From the NCBI GenBank assembly GCA_030704615.1, contig CM060733.1, positions 36,022,001 to 36,086,000 on the forward strand: a stretch of DNA of 64,000 nt, in the 5' to 3' direction. The notes below the pieces were generated by a model. That model searched no databases, was not told the DNA's origin, and saw only the letters and a list, made by a program, of their open reading frames with translations. The stretch is from Takakia lepidozioides. Taxonomy: Eukaryota > Streptophyta > Takakiopsida > Takakiales > Takakiaceae. Positions 36,344 to 47,229 of this stretch are shown here, in pieces (positions within the stretch are counted from its first letter, which is position 1; each line of letters begins with the position of its first letter). The translations under genes were made by a program, and so were the position numbers.

Positions 36344-36373
36344 GGAGGTTGGGTAGCGCGCTCACGTGAGCAC
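36344..36373 (+). repeat. Short inverted copy of the LINE 3' boundary sequence
   Basis: The sequence 'tgggaggttgggtagc' followed by 'gctcacgtgagc' here is in opposite orientation to 'gctcacgtgag...gctacccaacctccca' at 30898-30935, which spans the end of the minus-strand LINE ORF. The two therefore bracket the LINE as an inverted pair. Confidence 0.65.
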
Positions 36374-36389
36374 AAGGGCATATTCCCCG

Positions 36390-36990
36390 AATTTGCATGA
36401 AATTTCCGCGAAATTTCCACAACGAAATGAACTTGGCGAAACTAAACAGTATGTGAAACTAACACATAAAGAACAAGTAGCCCATATACCTGATGAACAT
36501 CTTGCCCTATAGGCGTGGCTTTTTCTCCATAACAGGCGCGAGAGTGCGGTGAGACTTCACCTCAAATTGCAGGTCATCGCCCATAGCTAATTTCTCACAG
36601 GGAAATTCTATACCAAATAGCCTGAGAAGAAATCACACTGAAGGATAATTTTGCATGGCGAAACTCTGTACCAACTAGCCTGAATTGGATGTGGGATTGT
36701 TGAGTGATGGGATTTCGTATAGAAAGTTTCGACTCAAGCTATACCAGTAAGGGTTTCTCAATGCGAAACCCCACCGCTACATAGGTTTGTGCCCATATCA
36801 CCAAGTCTTTTTTAAACACCAGTAAGGGTTTCTCCATGCGAAACCCACAGCTGCATCGGTTTGTGCCTTTTTCACCAAGTCTTTCTCAATCACCAGTAAA
36901 GGTTTCTTAATGCGAAACCCACCGTTGCATCGGTTTGTGCCCATATCACCAAATCTTTCTCAATGCGAAACTCGTTTGCCGCTATAAGTT
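36390..36990. repeat. GCGAAAC-rich region with a ~75-bp minisatellite
   Basis: Three consecutive units start at about 36742, 36818 and 36892, each with 'accagtaagggtttctc', 'atgcgaaaccc', 'gcatcggtttgtgcc' and 'tatcaccaagtcttt'. A truncated fourth follows near 36955. The preceding 350 bp contain scattered gcgaaa, cgaaat and tttccgcg words like those on the other side of the LINE. No coding content. Confidence 0.8.
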
Positions 36991-37070
36991 TAGGGTTTTT
37001 GGCTACACTACTGAAGTTTTCGCCTTGCTGAATTAATGCAGACGTACCGTATATATGCACGGGTCCTAAC

Positions 37071-37957
37071 AACCAACATGTAACCCAGTGGTAAGGGCAT
37101 ATACCCTCTTACGAGTGGTTGTGGGTTCAAACCACCCTGTTGGTTGTTACAAAGGTGTCCACCTTCATACTGGAAGACATTAGCCCTTATGGGTCAAGTG
37201 ACACCATAAGTTACGCTTGCTTCGGCAACGCGTTCATCATTTTTATTTTTTTGGACGGGTCCTCTATACCCGCTTATGGTTTTTTTTTCCGTTTTGGAAA
37301 CATGTAACTCCTATGACCGAGATTAAGCAAACATAAAACTCCCATGACCGTGGGTTGTGCTTACCATCCCCCGGAGCTTGGCGACCGGGTGCTCTTTTTG
37401 GACTTTAGTGGTGGGAGTGGTATATAGAGGCTACAAACAAACAACATGTAACCCGGTGGTAAGGGCATATACCCTCTTACGAGTGGTTGTGGGTTCAAAC
37501 CACCATGTTGGTTGTTACAAAGGTGTCCACCTTCATACTGGAAGACATTAGCCCTTATGGGTCAAGTGACACCATAAGTTACGCTTGCTTCGGCAACGCG
37601 TTCATCATTTTTATTTTTTTGGACGGGTCCTCTATACCCGCTTATGGTTTTTTTTTCCGTTTTGGAAACATGTAACTCCTATGACCGAGATTAAGCAAAC
37701 ATAAAACTCCCATGACCGTGGGTTGTGCTTACCATCCCCCGGAGCTTGGCGACCGGGTGCTCTTTTTGGACTTTAGTGGTGGGAGTGGTATATAGAGGCT
37801 ACAAACAACCAACATGTAACCCAGTGGTAAGGGCATATACCCTCTTACAAGTGGTTGTGGGTTCAAACAACCTGTTGGTTGTTACAAAGGTGTCCACCTT
37901 CAGTAGCCCTTCGAGGTCAAGTGACACCATAAATTATGCTTGCTTCGGCAACCGGTC
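37071..37957 (+). repeat. 368-bp tandem repeat (2.4 copies) carrying a tRNA-like SINE head
   Basis: Copies start at 37071, 37439 and 37807, each exactly 368 bp apart, and the third is truncated at about 37957. The first two are nearly identical. Each begins 'aaccaacatgtaacccagtg' with 'gtggttgtgggttcaaacca' about 50 bp later. These resemble polymerase III A and B boxes (B box GGTTCAAACC), as in a tRNA-derived SINE. The later part of the unit is the inverted partner of 30049-30150. The near identity implies recent duplication or unequal exchange. Confidence 0.85.
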
Positions 37958-38125
37958 CACCTTTTTTGTTTCTTTGTAGAGGCCACTGGAGGTAATAAAC
38001 ATGACTTGACGTGGCAGGTAAGTGGCACTGCATTCAATTTGCGGTGCTCGGTCGCCGAGCTCCATCCCATTTTATCGGGGTGCGCTACAAACGCGCTATC
38101 TGGCGACATGGAAGCGATATGTGTA

Positions 38126-38172
38126 CCCGGCCATTTTTGTCTGTTTCCTCCCTTAAATGGTGGGCCGGGTAC
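38126..38172. promoter_or_regulatory. Inverted repeat with TGGGCC word upstream of the aminotransferase
   Basis: 'gtacccggccattt' and 'aaatggtgggccgggtac' form a stem with about 17 nt between the arms, 155-200 bp before the start codon. The right arm contains TGGGCC, the core of the plant 'site II' element often found in housekeeping promoters. The regulatory role is inferred only. Confidence 0.3.
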
Positions 38173-38327
38173 ATGGAAGGCCGCTCTCAGTGGGGCCGGG
38201 CGGAGTGGGGGCTGGGGGGATGTACCTGTCAGTTCACACGTGCGCCATCAAATGAAGCCACATCCACCATATTGGGACCGCAAGGGTTGAAAGAGAATTA
38301 CGACCAAAATACTCACTTTGTTGCCTA

Positions 38328-40215
38328 GTGAGCAGGTGCTCTCTCAGGCTCTGTCTCTCTGGGAGAAGATCTCTCCAATACACAAGAGAAGAGCTGGCGA
38401 TCGCAAAGGGATTTGTGGGTAGGCCGGGGCTGAGCCTGCTGCCGTCCTTCGTCTCACGCAGATTTCGTGGTGGCTTCGTGAGAGGTTTGCGTAAGCTCAA
38501 CCTGCACACCATGGCATCTGTGTCCACAACAGGCACTGGTGTTGCTGATGATGCAGTGGTTGCTCCCCGAACTTCATCGTTGCCGCAGGTACACCCTTCT
38601 CCTGCTGTTTAACCTGCTTTCATTTTCTAGTTCTTTGGTACAGTAGGCATAGTTCTGGCAGATCAGAAAGAGAGGGACAGAAAGGGCGAGCAGCGGGAGG
38701 ATTTAGTCTTCAGACCGAAGTGATTACTTTTTTGTCTGTTTATCTCACAGATTGCACACCAAGATAGAGAAAAAGCGCTTTTGATTTCTGCTGAAGCAGA
38801 GTACTGTCCATCCTTCTCACAATTAGGGCAGATTTTTAGCCCTGCTGGGTCAATTTACTGTGGACAGCTAGGCAGCCTCCTCTCGATTTGAACTTCAGCC
38901 TGTGCCCGAAGTGGAAAGAGCCTCGGTTAACATGGATCTGACATTGAAAAATATGAGAAAAGAAATAAATTGTGGCAAAGACGAGAAATGTGAAAGCAGA
39001 AGGTGTATCGTTTTTCTGAGTTGTGAAGGTGATTGTTGCATGCAGGTCTCAAAACGCCTAGAGAAGTTTAAGACCACCATATTCACAGAGATTAGCATGC
39101 TGTCCAGCAAGCACCACGCCATCAACCTGGGCCAGGGATTCCCCAACTTTGACGGCCCTGATTTTGTCAAGGATGCAGCTATACGTGCAATTCAGGATGG
39201 TGACAAGAACCAATATGCCCGGGGGTTCGGCGTTCCGCAGCTCAATGCTGCAATTGCAGATAATTTTCAGAAGCTAACTGGGATAATTGTCAACCCGGAG
39301 ACAGAAGTCACTGTCACATCAGGGTGTACAGAGGCGATTGCAGCCACCATGCTTGGTCTGATCAATCCTGGTGATGAGGTCATTTTGTTTGCTCCCTTTT
39401 ATGATTCATACCAGGCAACTTTGTCCATGGCTGATGCCACAATCAAGACAGTCATATTACGGGCTCCAGATTTTGCTGTGCCTGAAAAGGAGCTTCGGGA
39501 GGCTTTTTCAAAGAAGACACGTGCGATACTTGTTAACACTCCACACAATCCAACTGGGAAGGTGTTTTCGCAGAAGGAGTTGGATCTGATTGCGTCATTG
39601 TGTAAGGAAAATGATGCTCTTGCCTTCACTGATGAAGTCTATAACAAGCTGGTGTTCAAAGGGGAGCACATTTCTCTGGCTTCACTGGAAGGGATGTACG
39701 AGAGAACCGTGACAATGAATTCCTTGGGAAAGACCTTCTCCTTGACTGGCTGGAAGATTGGGTGGGCAGTGGCCCCCCCTCATCTCACTTGGGGATTGCG
39801 CCAAGCACATTCTTATCTGACTTTTTCAACGGCAGCTCCCTTGCAATGGGGTGCTTTGGCTGCACTACGAGCACCTGAGTCATATTATGAAAATTTGATC
39901 AAAGATTATAGCACCAAGAAGGATATTCTTGTTGAGGGTCTGAAGAGTGTAGGCTTCACAGTCTATGAGCCCCAGGGAACATACTTTGTGATGGTAGATC
40001 ACACTGCATTTGGCTATGAGAATGATGTTTCATTTTGCAGGCATTTGATAGAGGATGTGGGAGTGGCCGCAATTCCTCCGAGTGTGTTTTATGAAGATCC
40101 AAAGGATGGTAAGGATCTTGTAAGGTTTGCATTCTGTAAGGATGAGCAGACACTCAGGGCAGCTGTTGAAAGGCTGAAGGCCAATCTGAAGATGCCAGCA
40201 GGCATTATTAGTTGA
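38328..40215 (+). CDS. PLP-dependent aminotransferase class I (kynurenine/methionine aminotransferase-like), plastid-type
   Basis: A fold-type I aminotransferase most like the Arabidopsis At1g77670 protein. It transfers amino groups between an amino acid and an oxo acid; the exact substrate is not established here. Exons are 38328-38588 and 39046-40215, with a phase-0 GT-AG intron, giving 476 aa. Residues 1 to about 80 are Arg/Ser-rich and look like an organelle transit peptide. The alternative start Met62 (38511) would give a shorter presequence. The core contains 'INLGQGFPNFDGPDFV', 'QYARGFGVPQLN', 'SGCTEAIAA', NPTG (255-258), DEVY (283-286) and 'NSLGKTFSLTGWKIGW', with the PLP lysine at 316. 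It ends with 'LVRFAFCKDEQTLRAA'. All catalytic motifs are intact. An in-frame open stretch in the intron (from 38902) is not part of the protein. Confidence 0.93.
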
Positions 40216-43200
40216 AGGTCCATTATTCAGTAACAGCCATCTGATGAGGTCAATCTTCTAAGCCTTACGGGATGAATTAGTGCCTCTGCTACCAGAAGAG
40301 AGAGACTGAGTGAGAGAAAGAGGGAGGAGAAAGAAATGATCATGTTTGCGGCACAAGTGTAGAGAAAGAGAGTATTACATATTGTTGCTGGCACTTGTCT
40401 CTGCCCTTTCCCACCTGCTAGAATGACAACCAATTAGATGCCTCTGAAGTTTGAAATGCTCCTAAGCCGTGCAGCTATGTCTGTTCCATCTGTGATAGCT
40501 AGGGGGCAACATTAACCATCGTGCTCAGAATGCTTGCACCTCCCAAACTTGAAGCAGTTAAAAACAAGTGCAAGTTTCTTTTCACAGTGACTTACATGGC
40601 ACATCTGCATGACACGAGGGTTAGCAAATGACAGGAATGTTCAGATGTATCACTCCTAGTTCTCATTAAGTACAACATGTAGTTACATTCATGACCCTTG
40701 TTGTGATCATGACAAGCTGTCACCAGCCTGAGGATAAACTTCAAGAGTATTTCCCAAATGATGTAGATAGTACACAGTACAAAACCCACTGTGTAAGGAG
40801 GGCTTTACAACAACTATTACTTCTTTTCTCTTGAACTATCAAGAATTACGTTTCTTCCCCCCATTGACAATCCACTCGCTCTGTTGCTCTCGTGTTCCTC
40901 TTCTATCTTCTCTCCCTCACTCCATCTCCCAACCAAAGATAGAAGTCCAACTGTCATGACTCATCCTTTTCCATCCAGATCTCCACCAGTGTACTATATG
41001 CCTGCAGTAGTATAACTGCAGCATAGTCAGAAACTTGAGATTGTATAAGGTTAGAACATACTCTATCGTTTTCCCAAGTGTTTTCTTAAGTCTTTGTTGA
41101 CTAGACATCTAGTGACACATGGAGATATTTCCTTCTTGTACACCATACTGCTGCTGGTGACAAGTAGCAGAAATTTAACAAAGAACCACAAGAAACAAAT
41201 ATAGAACCAAAGAAACCAAGAACTACTGAAAGCTCAAGCATTGCACAACAGAGGAATACCTCATGCAGGGATCTACTCATCCTGGATATGACAAACCCAC
41301 GAGGCAGTGCTGAACATCAAAAGTGGAGAGAGGGGAGGGTGCAATGACAAACAACTTAGTAACAAAGTCAAGAGATTCAACAATCAAATGGCTGACAGAA
41401 GGGTGGTCCCTTGAGAGGCCCACATCCAGTCCATTTCACAACTTGCTTCTTTGCATTCATCCAAATGGCCTCAAGTCCCGCAAGAAAGCATGTCTTCGGA
41501 AATGGCCATATCCTCAACCATCTACATACTCTATGCCACATATGTTTGCTTTCATCTTGACACTGGCAACAGATTCTCCACCCACTGAGGGTCTCCAGGA
41601 GATTGGTGATTTCACGATGGTGTATAGTCCCTTTCCAGACAAATGTAACTTAGCCTGATTAAAGCTCTTGTCATTTTAACTTAAGAGAAGTATGGACCAC
41701 TCCACCCAGCTCTGGCCAATTTAGAAGCCACATTACAAAGCAATTCCCCATAAAGGAACCTCGTCATTGCCTGCTTTCAAGGTTCCGTTGAACCCACCCT
41801 CCGTGAGCCCCAGTTAGTCGAACAAAAACACCACTCCCCTCCAATACGGGACAAAACAGCCCCCAAAGTGACAGAAAGTGGCTGTCATTGTGATTGCCAA
41901 GGCACACATCCAACCATTTGTTTCTCAGAATGCCCAAGAAAGGGGACTCAATGGCTTTGCAAGCAAAGTGTCTTGTAGCACACCCTAATCAAACCTTCTC
42001 TTACCACTAGATCCTCAACCAGTGCAACCCATTAGAAATATAGATACAATCTTTAGCACCGTAGGTGCTGGCTCTCTTGCAAGCTCCAATGCTTCCAGAG
42101 CTCATGTCCTGTCATGCTGATAGAGCTTCCTACATTCAAGTGTACTCGCCCTGCAACCATGCACAGCTGTCCTTACGCTTGATTCCTTCGACGTCCAGGA
42201 CCCAGCCATTCTGTGAAGGCAGGGGACAACCTTGCTTAGACAGCGAATTCATACTACAGATGTCGTGAAATTATCCTAAGCTGCATAAACATTAAGGGCG
42301 GACACTAGACTGTTATCGAAACGGTTGAACTTACCCAGAATTTGGTTCTACATGAGGACATAGCTTCTAGATGATGAATGAACGCTGCTGCAAGTACATG
42401 TACATGTAAGGAAGTTTTACTAGAGCTGCGTTGCGCACATTCTCATGATCAGGTCACTGCATGTGTCATGAGTCAATTAGAAATACTCGTCGGTCTGACT
42501 CCATCAGTCACGAGATAGATCTTCTAACGGGTGGATCCAATCTCCTCCAGGAATCTGTTTCTGATATTTCTTGTAATTTAAAAGCTCGGGCTCGATGGGC
42601 TCCAAACCTGGCAAATCATGCATGTGAATCTGCTCAGCCATCATGTAAGGAAGTTCTACTAGAGCTGCGTTGCGCACATTCTCATGATCAGGTCACTGCA
42701 TGTGTCATGAGTCAATTAGAAATACTCGTCGGTCTGACTCCATCAGTCACGAGATAGATCTTCTAACGGGTGGATCCAATCTCCTCCAGGAATCTGTTTC
42801 TGATATTTCTTGTAATTTAAAAGCTCGGGCTCGATGGGCTCCAAACCTGGCAAATCATGCATGTGAATCTGCTCAGCCATCCTGGGTTATAACACTAATC
42901 CTCAGGAGTAATGTCACAGCTTCTCCACGCCAGATCAGAATTAGGAAAACTTCCTAACCAAATTCTCTGGTCCACCAGCCTCTACATGCATTCATGCTTT
43001 ACCTTTCTTCTCCAACCACATCAACTCCTGCAGGTTGAATTCCAGCTCTACGCCTGGCACAGACTTAGTAGAACGTTTTCATGCGCAAAACCATCGTTTC
43101 CATCCATCGTGGCGATGACGTGGATGTATCGAGTACCGATGTCAACTGTTTTCATTTATGTTCTATCCATCTCCTTAAGTCTGCCCTCCTCTCTCACTTC

Positions 43201-43283
43201 TGTCACTGAAGGAATAATCCTGTCTTCTCTGGGGTTTCTTCTTCAGTGATTGTGGCCGTGTTGTCACAGGACACACTGGAAGA
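40216..43283. other. Intergenic region with no recognised gene
   Basis: Aminotransferase 3' UTR probably fills the first few hundred bases, which include a GA-rich run at 40290-40345. A plus-strand ORF at 41323-41658 (111 aa) and smaller ones near 42065 have no recognisable motif. The only clear structure is the 239-bp tandem duplication at 42403-42880. Confidence 0.4.
42403..42880. repeat. Near-perfect 239-bp tandem duplication
   Basis: The unit 42403-42641 is repeated at 42642-42880. The only difference noticed is 'gaagttttac' versus 'gaagttctac' near the start. Because 239 is not a multiple of three, the duplication shifts frame, and the ORFs that span it are artefacts. The near identity means it is recent, or an assembly duplication. 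Confidence 0.9.
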
Positions 43284-43393
43284 ATGGGTTCCCCGGCTAC
43301 GACGGAACGTGGATCGGTGGCAGCTGTGGAGGGCGTAGCGGAGAGGAGCAGTCAGATGTCGCGCACCCAATTCCAGCTTTGGAAGCAGCAGAA

Positions 43394-43424
<31 letters not shown>

Positions 43425-44574
43425 GCTGAGCCAAAGGCTCAGGCCCTTTTGGGGTCTAGTTACTGGAAAATCACACACAGCAGATTGATGTTTGTGTGAA
43501 GGGATTTCTAAGAGGATATCTGGAAAACTCGGATCAATTGTTGTTTCAAGGTAAGTCATCCTACCGGCGTCAGCCCCTGACAAAGGTAGTTTCTGTCTCT
43601 GTTCCGCTCAAACTGGGCGCGGGGTCAATGGCCACAAGGCTACGGAAAACAACGTCTAATGAGTACATTCTATCTCTCTCTTTGACGACGTTACTTATTT
43701 TTTCAGGATGGCATTTGAGTTTCAGATTTTGTGGATTGCGGTGAGGAATCTGTTGTCGAATTTGTCTTTCTGTCTGCGTTCCTGTCTCTCAAGATCTCAT
43801 TGTTGATTAAAGGAGATGAATATGAGATGAATCCTGCTAGAAGTCACGTTAAATGATTGAATAAGAGGGAAAAACTGTGGGATTGGTTTATCTCACCAAG
43901 GCGTGACCGTTCGAGAGCATGGGCAGTTGTGTCTGAAACCTTGAATCACCCAAGAAGAACTCACTCTCCGGTTGGTTTCAACGGTGGACACGATTTAATT
44001 GTAGCAGTGATTGATCTGGCAAATTGGGATGGATTAAGAGGCGAGCTGATAAGCGTTTAGAACGAGGAAGCAGTAATTTGCCTGGTACGAGACCTGCAAG
44101 CAGAGCAACTGGACCTCACAGTTGGCCCCGTTCAACACTTGCGAGATTCTTGACAAAATTAGGTCTTCCCGTGGCAACTGCTGGGAGGAAGGTGCTGCAA
44201 CATCTTCACTGTAAGTGGCGTCAAAGTCAACATGTTTTTGGTGGTCGAACAACTAGCAAGCGGACGGGACACAGTACTTGCTTATGACTGCTCCAGTTTG
44301 GCAGAGACTTGGGATTGGAGATCCCTTCTCTTGAACGATCATATATGCCTCTATCATTTGTTGAAGTTATGTGAACTCCCAAGAATTTGGCATGCGAACT
44401 TTAATCACTGTGAAACTGTGTGCTTGCCCACTCTAGGATGCTGAAGCAGCAGCTAAAGCAGCAGAGGCTGCTCGGAAGAGGGCAGAGGACATTGCTGCAG
44501 GGCGGATGCGCATGAATGGTAGGGAGCTGTATCAGCATGAGCCATGGGTGTTTGATGATGCTCGTTTTGAGTAG
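43284..44574 (+). CDS. Small two-exon gene resembling the C-terminal part of DFRP/ZC3H15 proteins
   Basis: Exon 1 is 43284-43394 and exon 2 is 44437-44574, joined in phase 0 by a GT-AG intron to give 82 aa. The product has 'SRTQFQLWKQQK', an Ala/Glu/Arg-rich helix ('DAEAAAKAAEAARKRAEDIA'), 'GRMRMNGRELYQHEPW' and VFDDARFE. The pattern F..W......R....GR...GREL....F.DDA recalls the segment that follows the CCCH zinc fingers in ZC3H15/DFRP1 homologues, which bind DRG GTPases. No zinc finger is encoded here. It may be a truncated paralogue, the 3' end of a gene whose 5' exons I missed, or a distinct short protein. The intron contains an inverted copy of the dispersed repeat. Confidence 0.4.
43395..43690 (-). 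repeat. Dispersed repeat, copy D (intron of the DFRP-like gene)
   Basis: On the minus strand it reads 'gaatgtactcattagacg', 'cgtagccttgtggccattga', 'gcccagtttgagcggaac', 'cctttgtcaggggctgac', 'ccttgaaacaacaattgatc' and 'cacacaaacatcaatctgct'. These are the same blocks in the same order as copies A, C and F. A (CT)n run of about 24 bp bounds one end. Confidence 0.7.
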
Positions 44575-45562
44575 ATTTTGAATTGAGGATGGTGTCACTT
44601 TTATGACCCTAATTTCAAGAGGGAACCTGAGGGTCTTGCAGAGAGTGAGAGAAAGAAAAGATCTGAAGATAATGTATAGTTAGTTGATGTGATAATGACA
44701 GTAGTTTAGGGGAAGATTGTCCCCTCAGGAGCATATAGTAGGTTCTTAGTTGCAATGGCATCTCCCTGTCTGTCTATGTCTGGTCTGTGACTGTACCAGA
44801 AGGGTGACCCTGAGGAAGCCTGCATGGCTGGTGTGATACATCAGCTCATCTGCACTTGGGTGCACTGTATTAGAGTAACAGGTTATGTGTACTTGGTCCC
44901 CAAGTGTGTGGCGCACATCCACAAACCAGCCATATCTCTCTCCAAGCTGATTTCTTCCCATAGTGCTGCTTTAGCCCCAGTTTGGCTGCAGTTGTGACAG
45001 TAGCAAGCATACTGTATCGTCGTTCAGTATATTTTCATAACAGGAGGACCGGCATGAAGTTCAATTCCTGAACATGGATCATTTCATTTGTTTGTTTTGG
45101 ACTCCCAGTGCAAAAATCACAGCTTTTTTTTAATAAAGAAAAGTTCCTTGTACAGTAGGTTGGCTGTATACCAATATGGAGTCTGAAGTGATACCTTTAA
45201 AACCCCAAGTCTTGGTTTCAAGTGAAGGTGCTAGATGCAGGGTACAATGTGCAGATGACTTTGAAGGTGTGGAATCTGTAGATGGCCTCAAAGCTATGTA
45301 AATACTGCCTTTAGGGGCATAGTCACAGAATGGAAAGGACCTCTCATGAAGTACCATATCACCCCTTCTCTTTTCTGGCTTTTCCTATTTTGTAGATAAT
45401 GGGAAACCTGAATCCTGGGTACTGAACAGACACAGAAGATGAAGTACAGACAAAAGAGCAAAAGATGACATCGCCCTTGAGCAGAGTTATGACTTCATTG
45501 CATATGATTTATTATATATGGTTCAATGTACTTACACTGCAATAACAAACTGTTTGCAAATA
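44575..45562. other. Intergenic region, nothing recognised
   Basis: Presumed 3' UTR of the small upstream gene, then unassigned sequence. A poly-T stretch near 45124-45131 and short ORFs without motifs are the only features. No promoter or RNA gene is recognisable. Confidence 0.4.
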
Positions 45563-46275
45563 ATTTGTTTGCAGTTTGTTCCTTCCAAAGCTTCAAAGTG
45601 CGAATTCGGGGTCACAAAAGTGGAGTTCCTAGAGCATGTGATTACACAGGATGAGATCAAAATGGACGACAGAAAGGTGAGGGCGATCTTGGACTGGGAG
45701 CCCCCGACTTCGGTCCCGGGAGTGTGATCCTTCTTAGGACTCGCCTCCTATTACCGAAAATATGTGAGAAATTTTGCCAAGATCGCGGGGCCTCTGTCGG
45801 ACCTTCTGTGTAAATCCAAAGTCTGGGTACGGAACATCTTTTGTGGCCAAGCTTTTGCTGAGTTGAAGCAGCGGATGGCGGAAGCTCCAGTCCTAAAAAT
45901 CCCGGAGTTCGACCGCCCATTTGAGATTCATACGGATGCGTCGGACTTCGCAATTGAGGTTGTGCTCATGCAGGATGGACGTCCAGTGACTTACAAAAGT
46001 AAAAAACTGAATGAAATGGAGCGAAGGTGGCCTACGCACGAGAAAGAAATGAAGGCGGTGGTGCATTGCCTTGAGCTTTGGCGCCACTATGTTGGTTCCA
46101 GCCCGGTGAAGGTGTTCACGGACAATGTCACAGTGAAGTATTTTGCCAGTATTTTGCCACGCAGCCTAAGTTGTCCCCAAAACAACTTAGGTGGCAAGAC
46201 ACTTTGGCAGTGTTCGACGCGGATATCCAGTAAAACCGAGACGGGACAATGTGGTGGCCGATGCTTTAAGTAGAA
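45563..46275 (+). pseudogene. Ty3/gypsy polyprotein relic: end of reverse transcriptase plus RNase H
   Basis: The first frame gives 'KCEFGVTKVEFLEHVI' and 'DDRKVRAILDWEPP', the RT thumb/connection of gypsy elements. After a stop and frame change it continues with 'FLGLASYYRKYVRNFAKI', 'PFEIHTDASDFAIEVVL' and 'YKSKKLNEMERRWPTHEKEM', the RNase H-like domain. A short duplication around 46137-46155 shifts frame again, before an RRDNVVADALSRK-type ending near 46265. No protease, integrase or LTR is visible nearby, so this is an isolated 0.7-kb fragment. Confidence 0.85.
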
Positions 46276-46793
46276 AGCAGCACCTCATGTTGGTGTACAG
46301 GGGCGAGACGACGATCTAAAAGAAGACCCGGAAGGCTTGCAGATGCAATTGAGAATGTGCCCCCTGAAGATAATATGCAGAAGAGTAATCAAATAAGAGT
46401 GTGTGATCAGGTGGGTGTCAAGAAATGCATACATCTGAAACGCAGGAACCCAAATTCGGACATGAACCATGGCTTCATCAAAGTAAAACACAAGGTTTAA
46501 AATGAATGGAAAAGCTATTTGGGTCTTGTACAAAGCTTTACAGAGACAGTCCATGTTGATGAGTATGGTTGTTTTTGAGTGGCTGGCCGGTGGCGGTAGG
46601 TAGGTACTAGTCAAAAAGTCAAAAGTTACTTCTTTCATTCTGACAAGCAATTGGGACTTGAGAATAAAAGCTGTATATGTCTGACCATGACAATAGGATT
46701 GACCCTTACTAGTGGAGGACGATATCCTTGCCATTCAGATTGAAATTCCATGGATCTATGGACTCCCGCTGCTTAAAGATAGAGGGTTCTTTC

Positions 46794-47221
46794 CAGTGTT
46801 GGGAGGTTCTTTGATTCGGCTACAAACCCCCGGAGGTTATCAAGAAGGTTATATGGATATATAACCGTGGTTCTCAAAAATACAAAGAACCGGCAAAAAA
46901 TCATAACCGCCGGTTACGTAGTTTTGAGATAACCAGCCTGAAAACCGTCAAAGATCCGCCAAAGACGGACTGGGTGAGGTGGGTGCGGACCTTGTGCCAT
47001 CATCAGTGAATTAGTGAATAATATATTATATATATGATATCAGTGAATTAGTGAGGCAAGTTATTTGATGAAAACCGCCGGGTTCTTACAATTAACCGGA
47101 ACCGGTGGTTCTTTCCATTAAAAAAAAAAAAAAAACCGGAACCGGAGGATCTTTGATCCTAAGATTTTGTAGAAACTGGATCAGGAGGTTTTGAAGGAAA
47201 TCAAATAACCGCCCAACACTG
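46794..47221. mobile_element. Non-autonomous hAT-like element (428 bp)
   Basis: The left end reads CAGTGTTGGGAGGTTCTTTG and the right end, on the opposite strand, CAGTGTTGGGCGGTTATTTG. This gives terminal inverted repeats of at least 20 bp with two mismatches and the CAGTG start typical of hAT transposons. The flanking octamers are gttctttc (46786-46793) and cttctttc (47222-47229), a 7/8 match to an 8-bp target duplication, again as expected for hAT. Inside are many copies of ggttctt/aagaacc and accggaacc words and a 16-17-A run near 47120. No transposase is encoded. Confidence 0.85.
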
Positions 47222-47229
47222 CTTCTTTC

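Noticed and set aside
37071-37140. A genuine tRNA gene
   Set aside because: A- and B-box-like words are present but the arms do not pair into a cloverleaf, and the unit is part of a repeat.
38902-39045. In-frame start 48 codons before the aminotransferase core exon
   Set aside because: The extension is unlike the family and ends at a perfect acceptor (gcatgcag). The exon at 38328-38588 joins in phase and supplies a transit peptide.
42461-42957. Two similar 85-98-residue ORFs as a duplicated small gene
   Set aside because: They are produced by a 239-bp direct duplication whose length is not a multiple of three. No motif, start context or splice structure supports coding.
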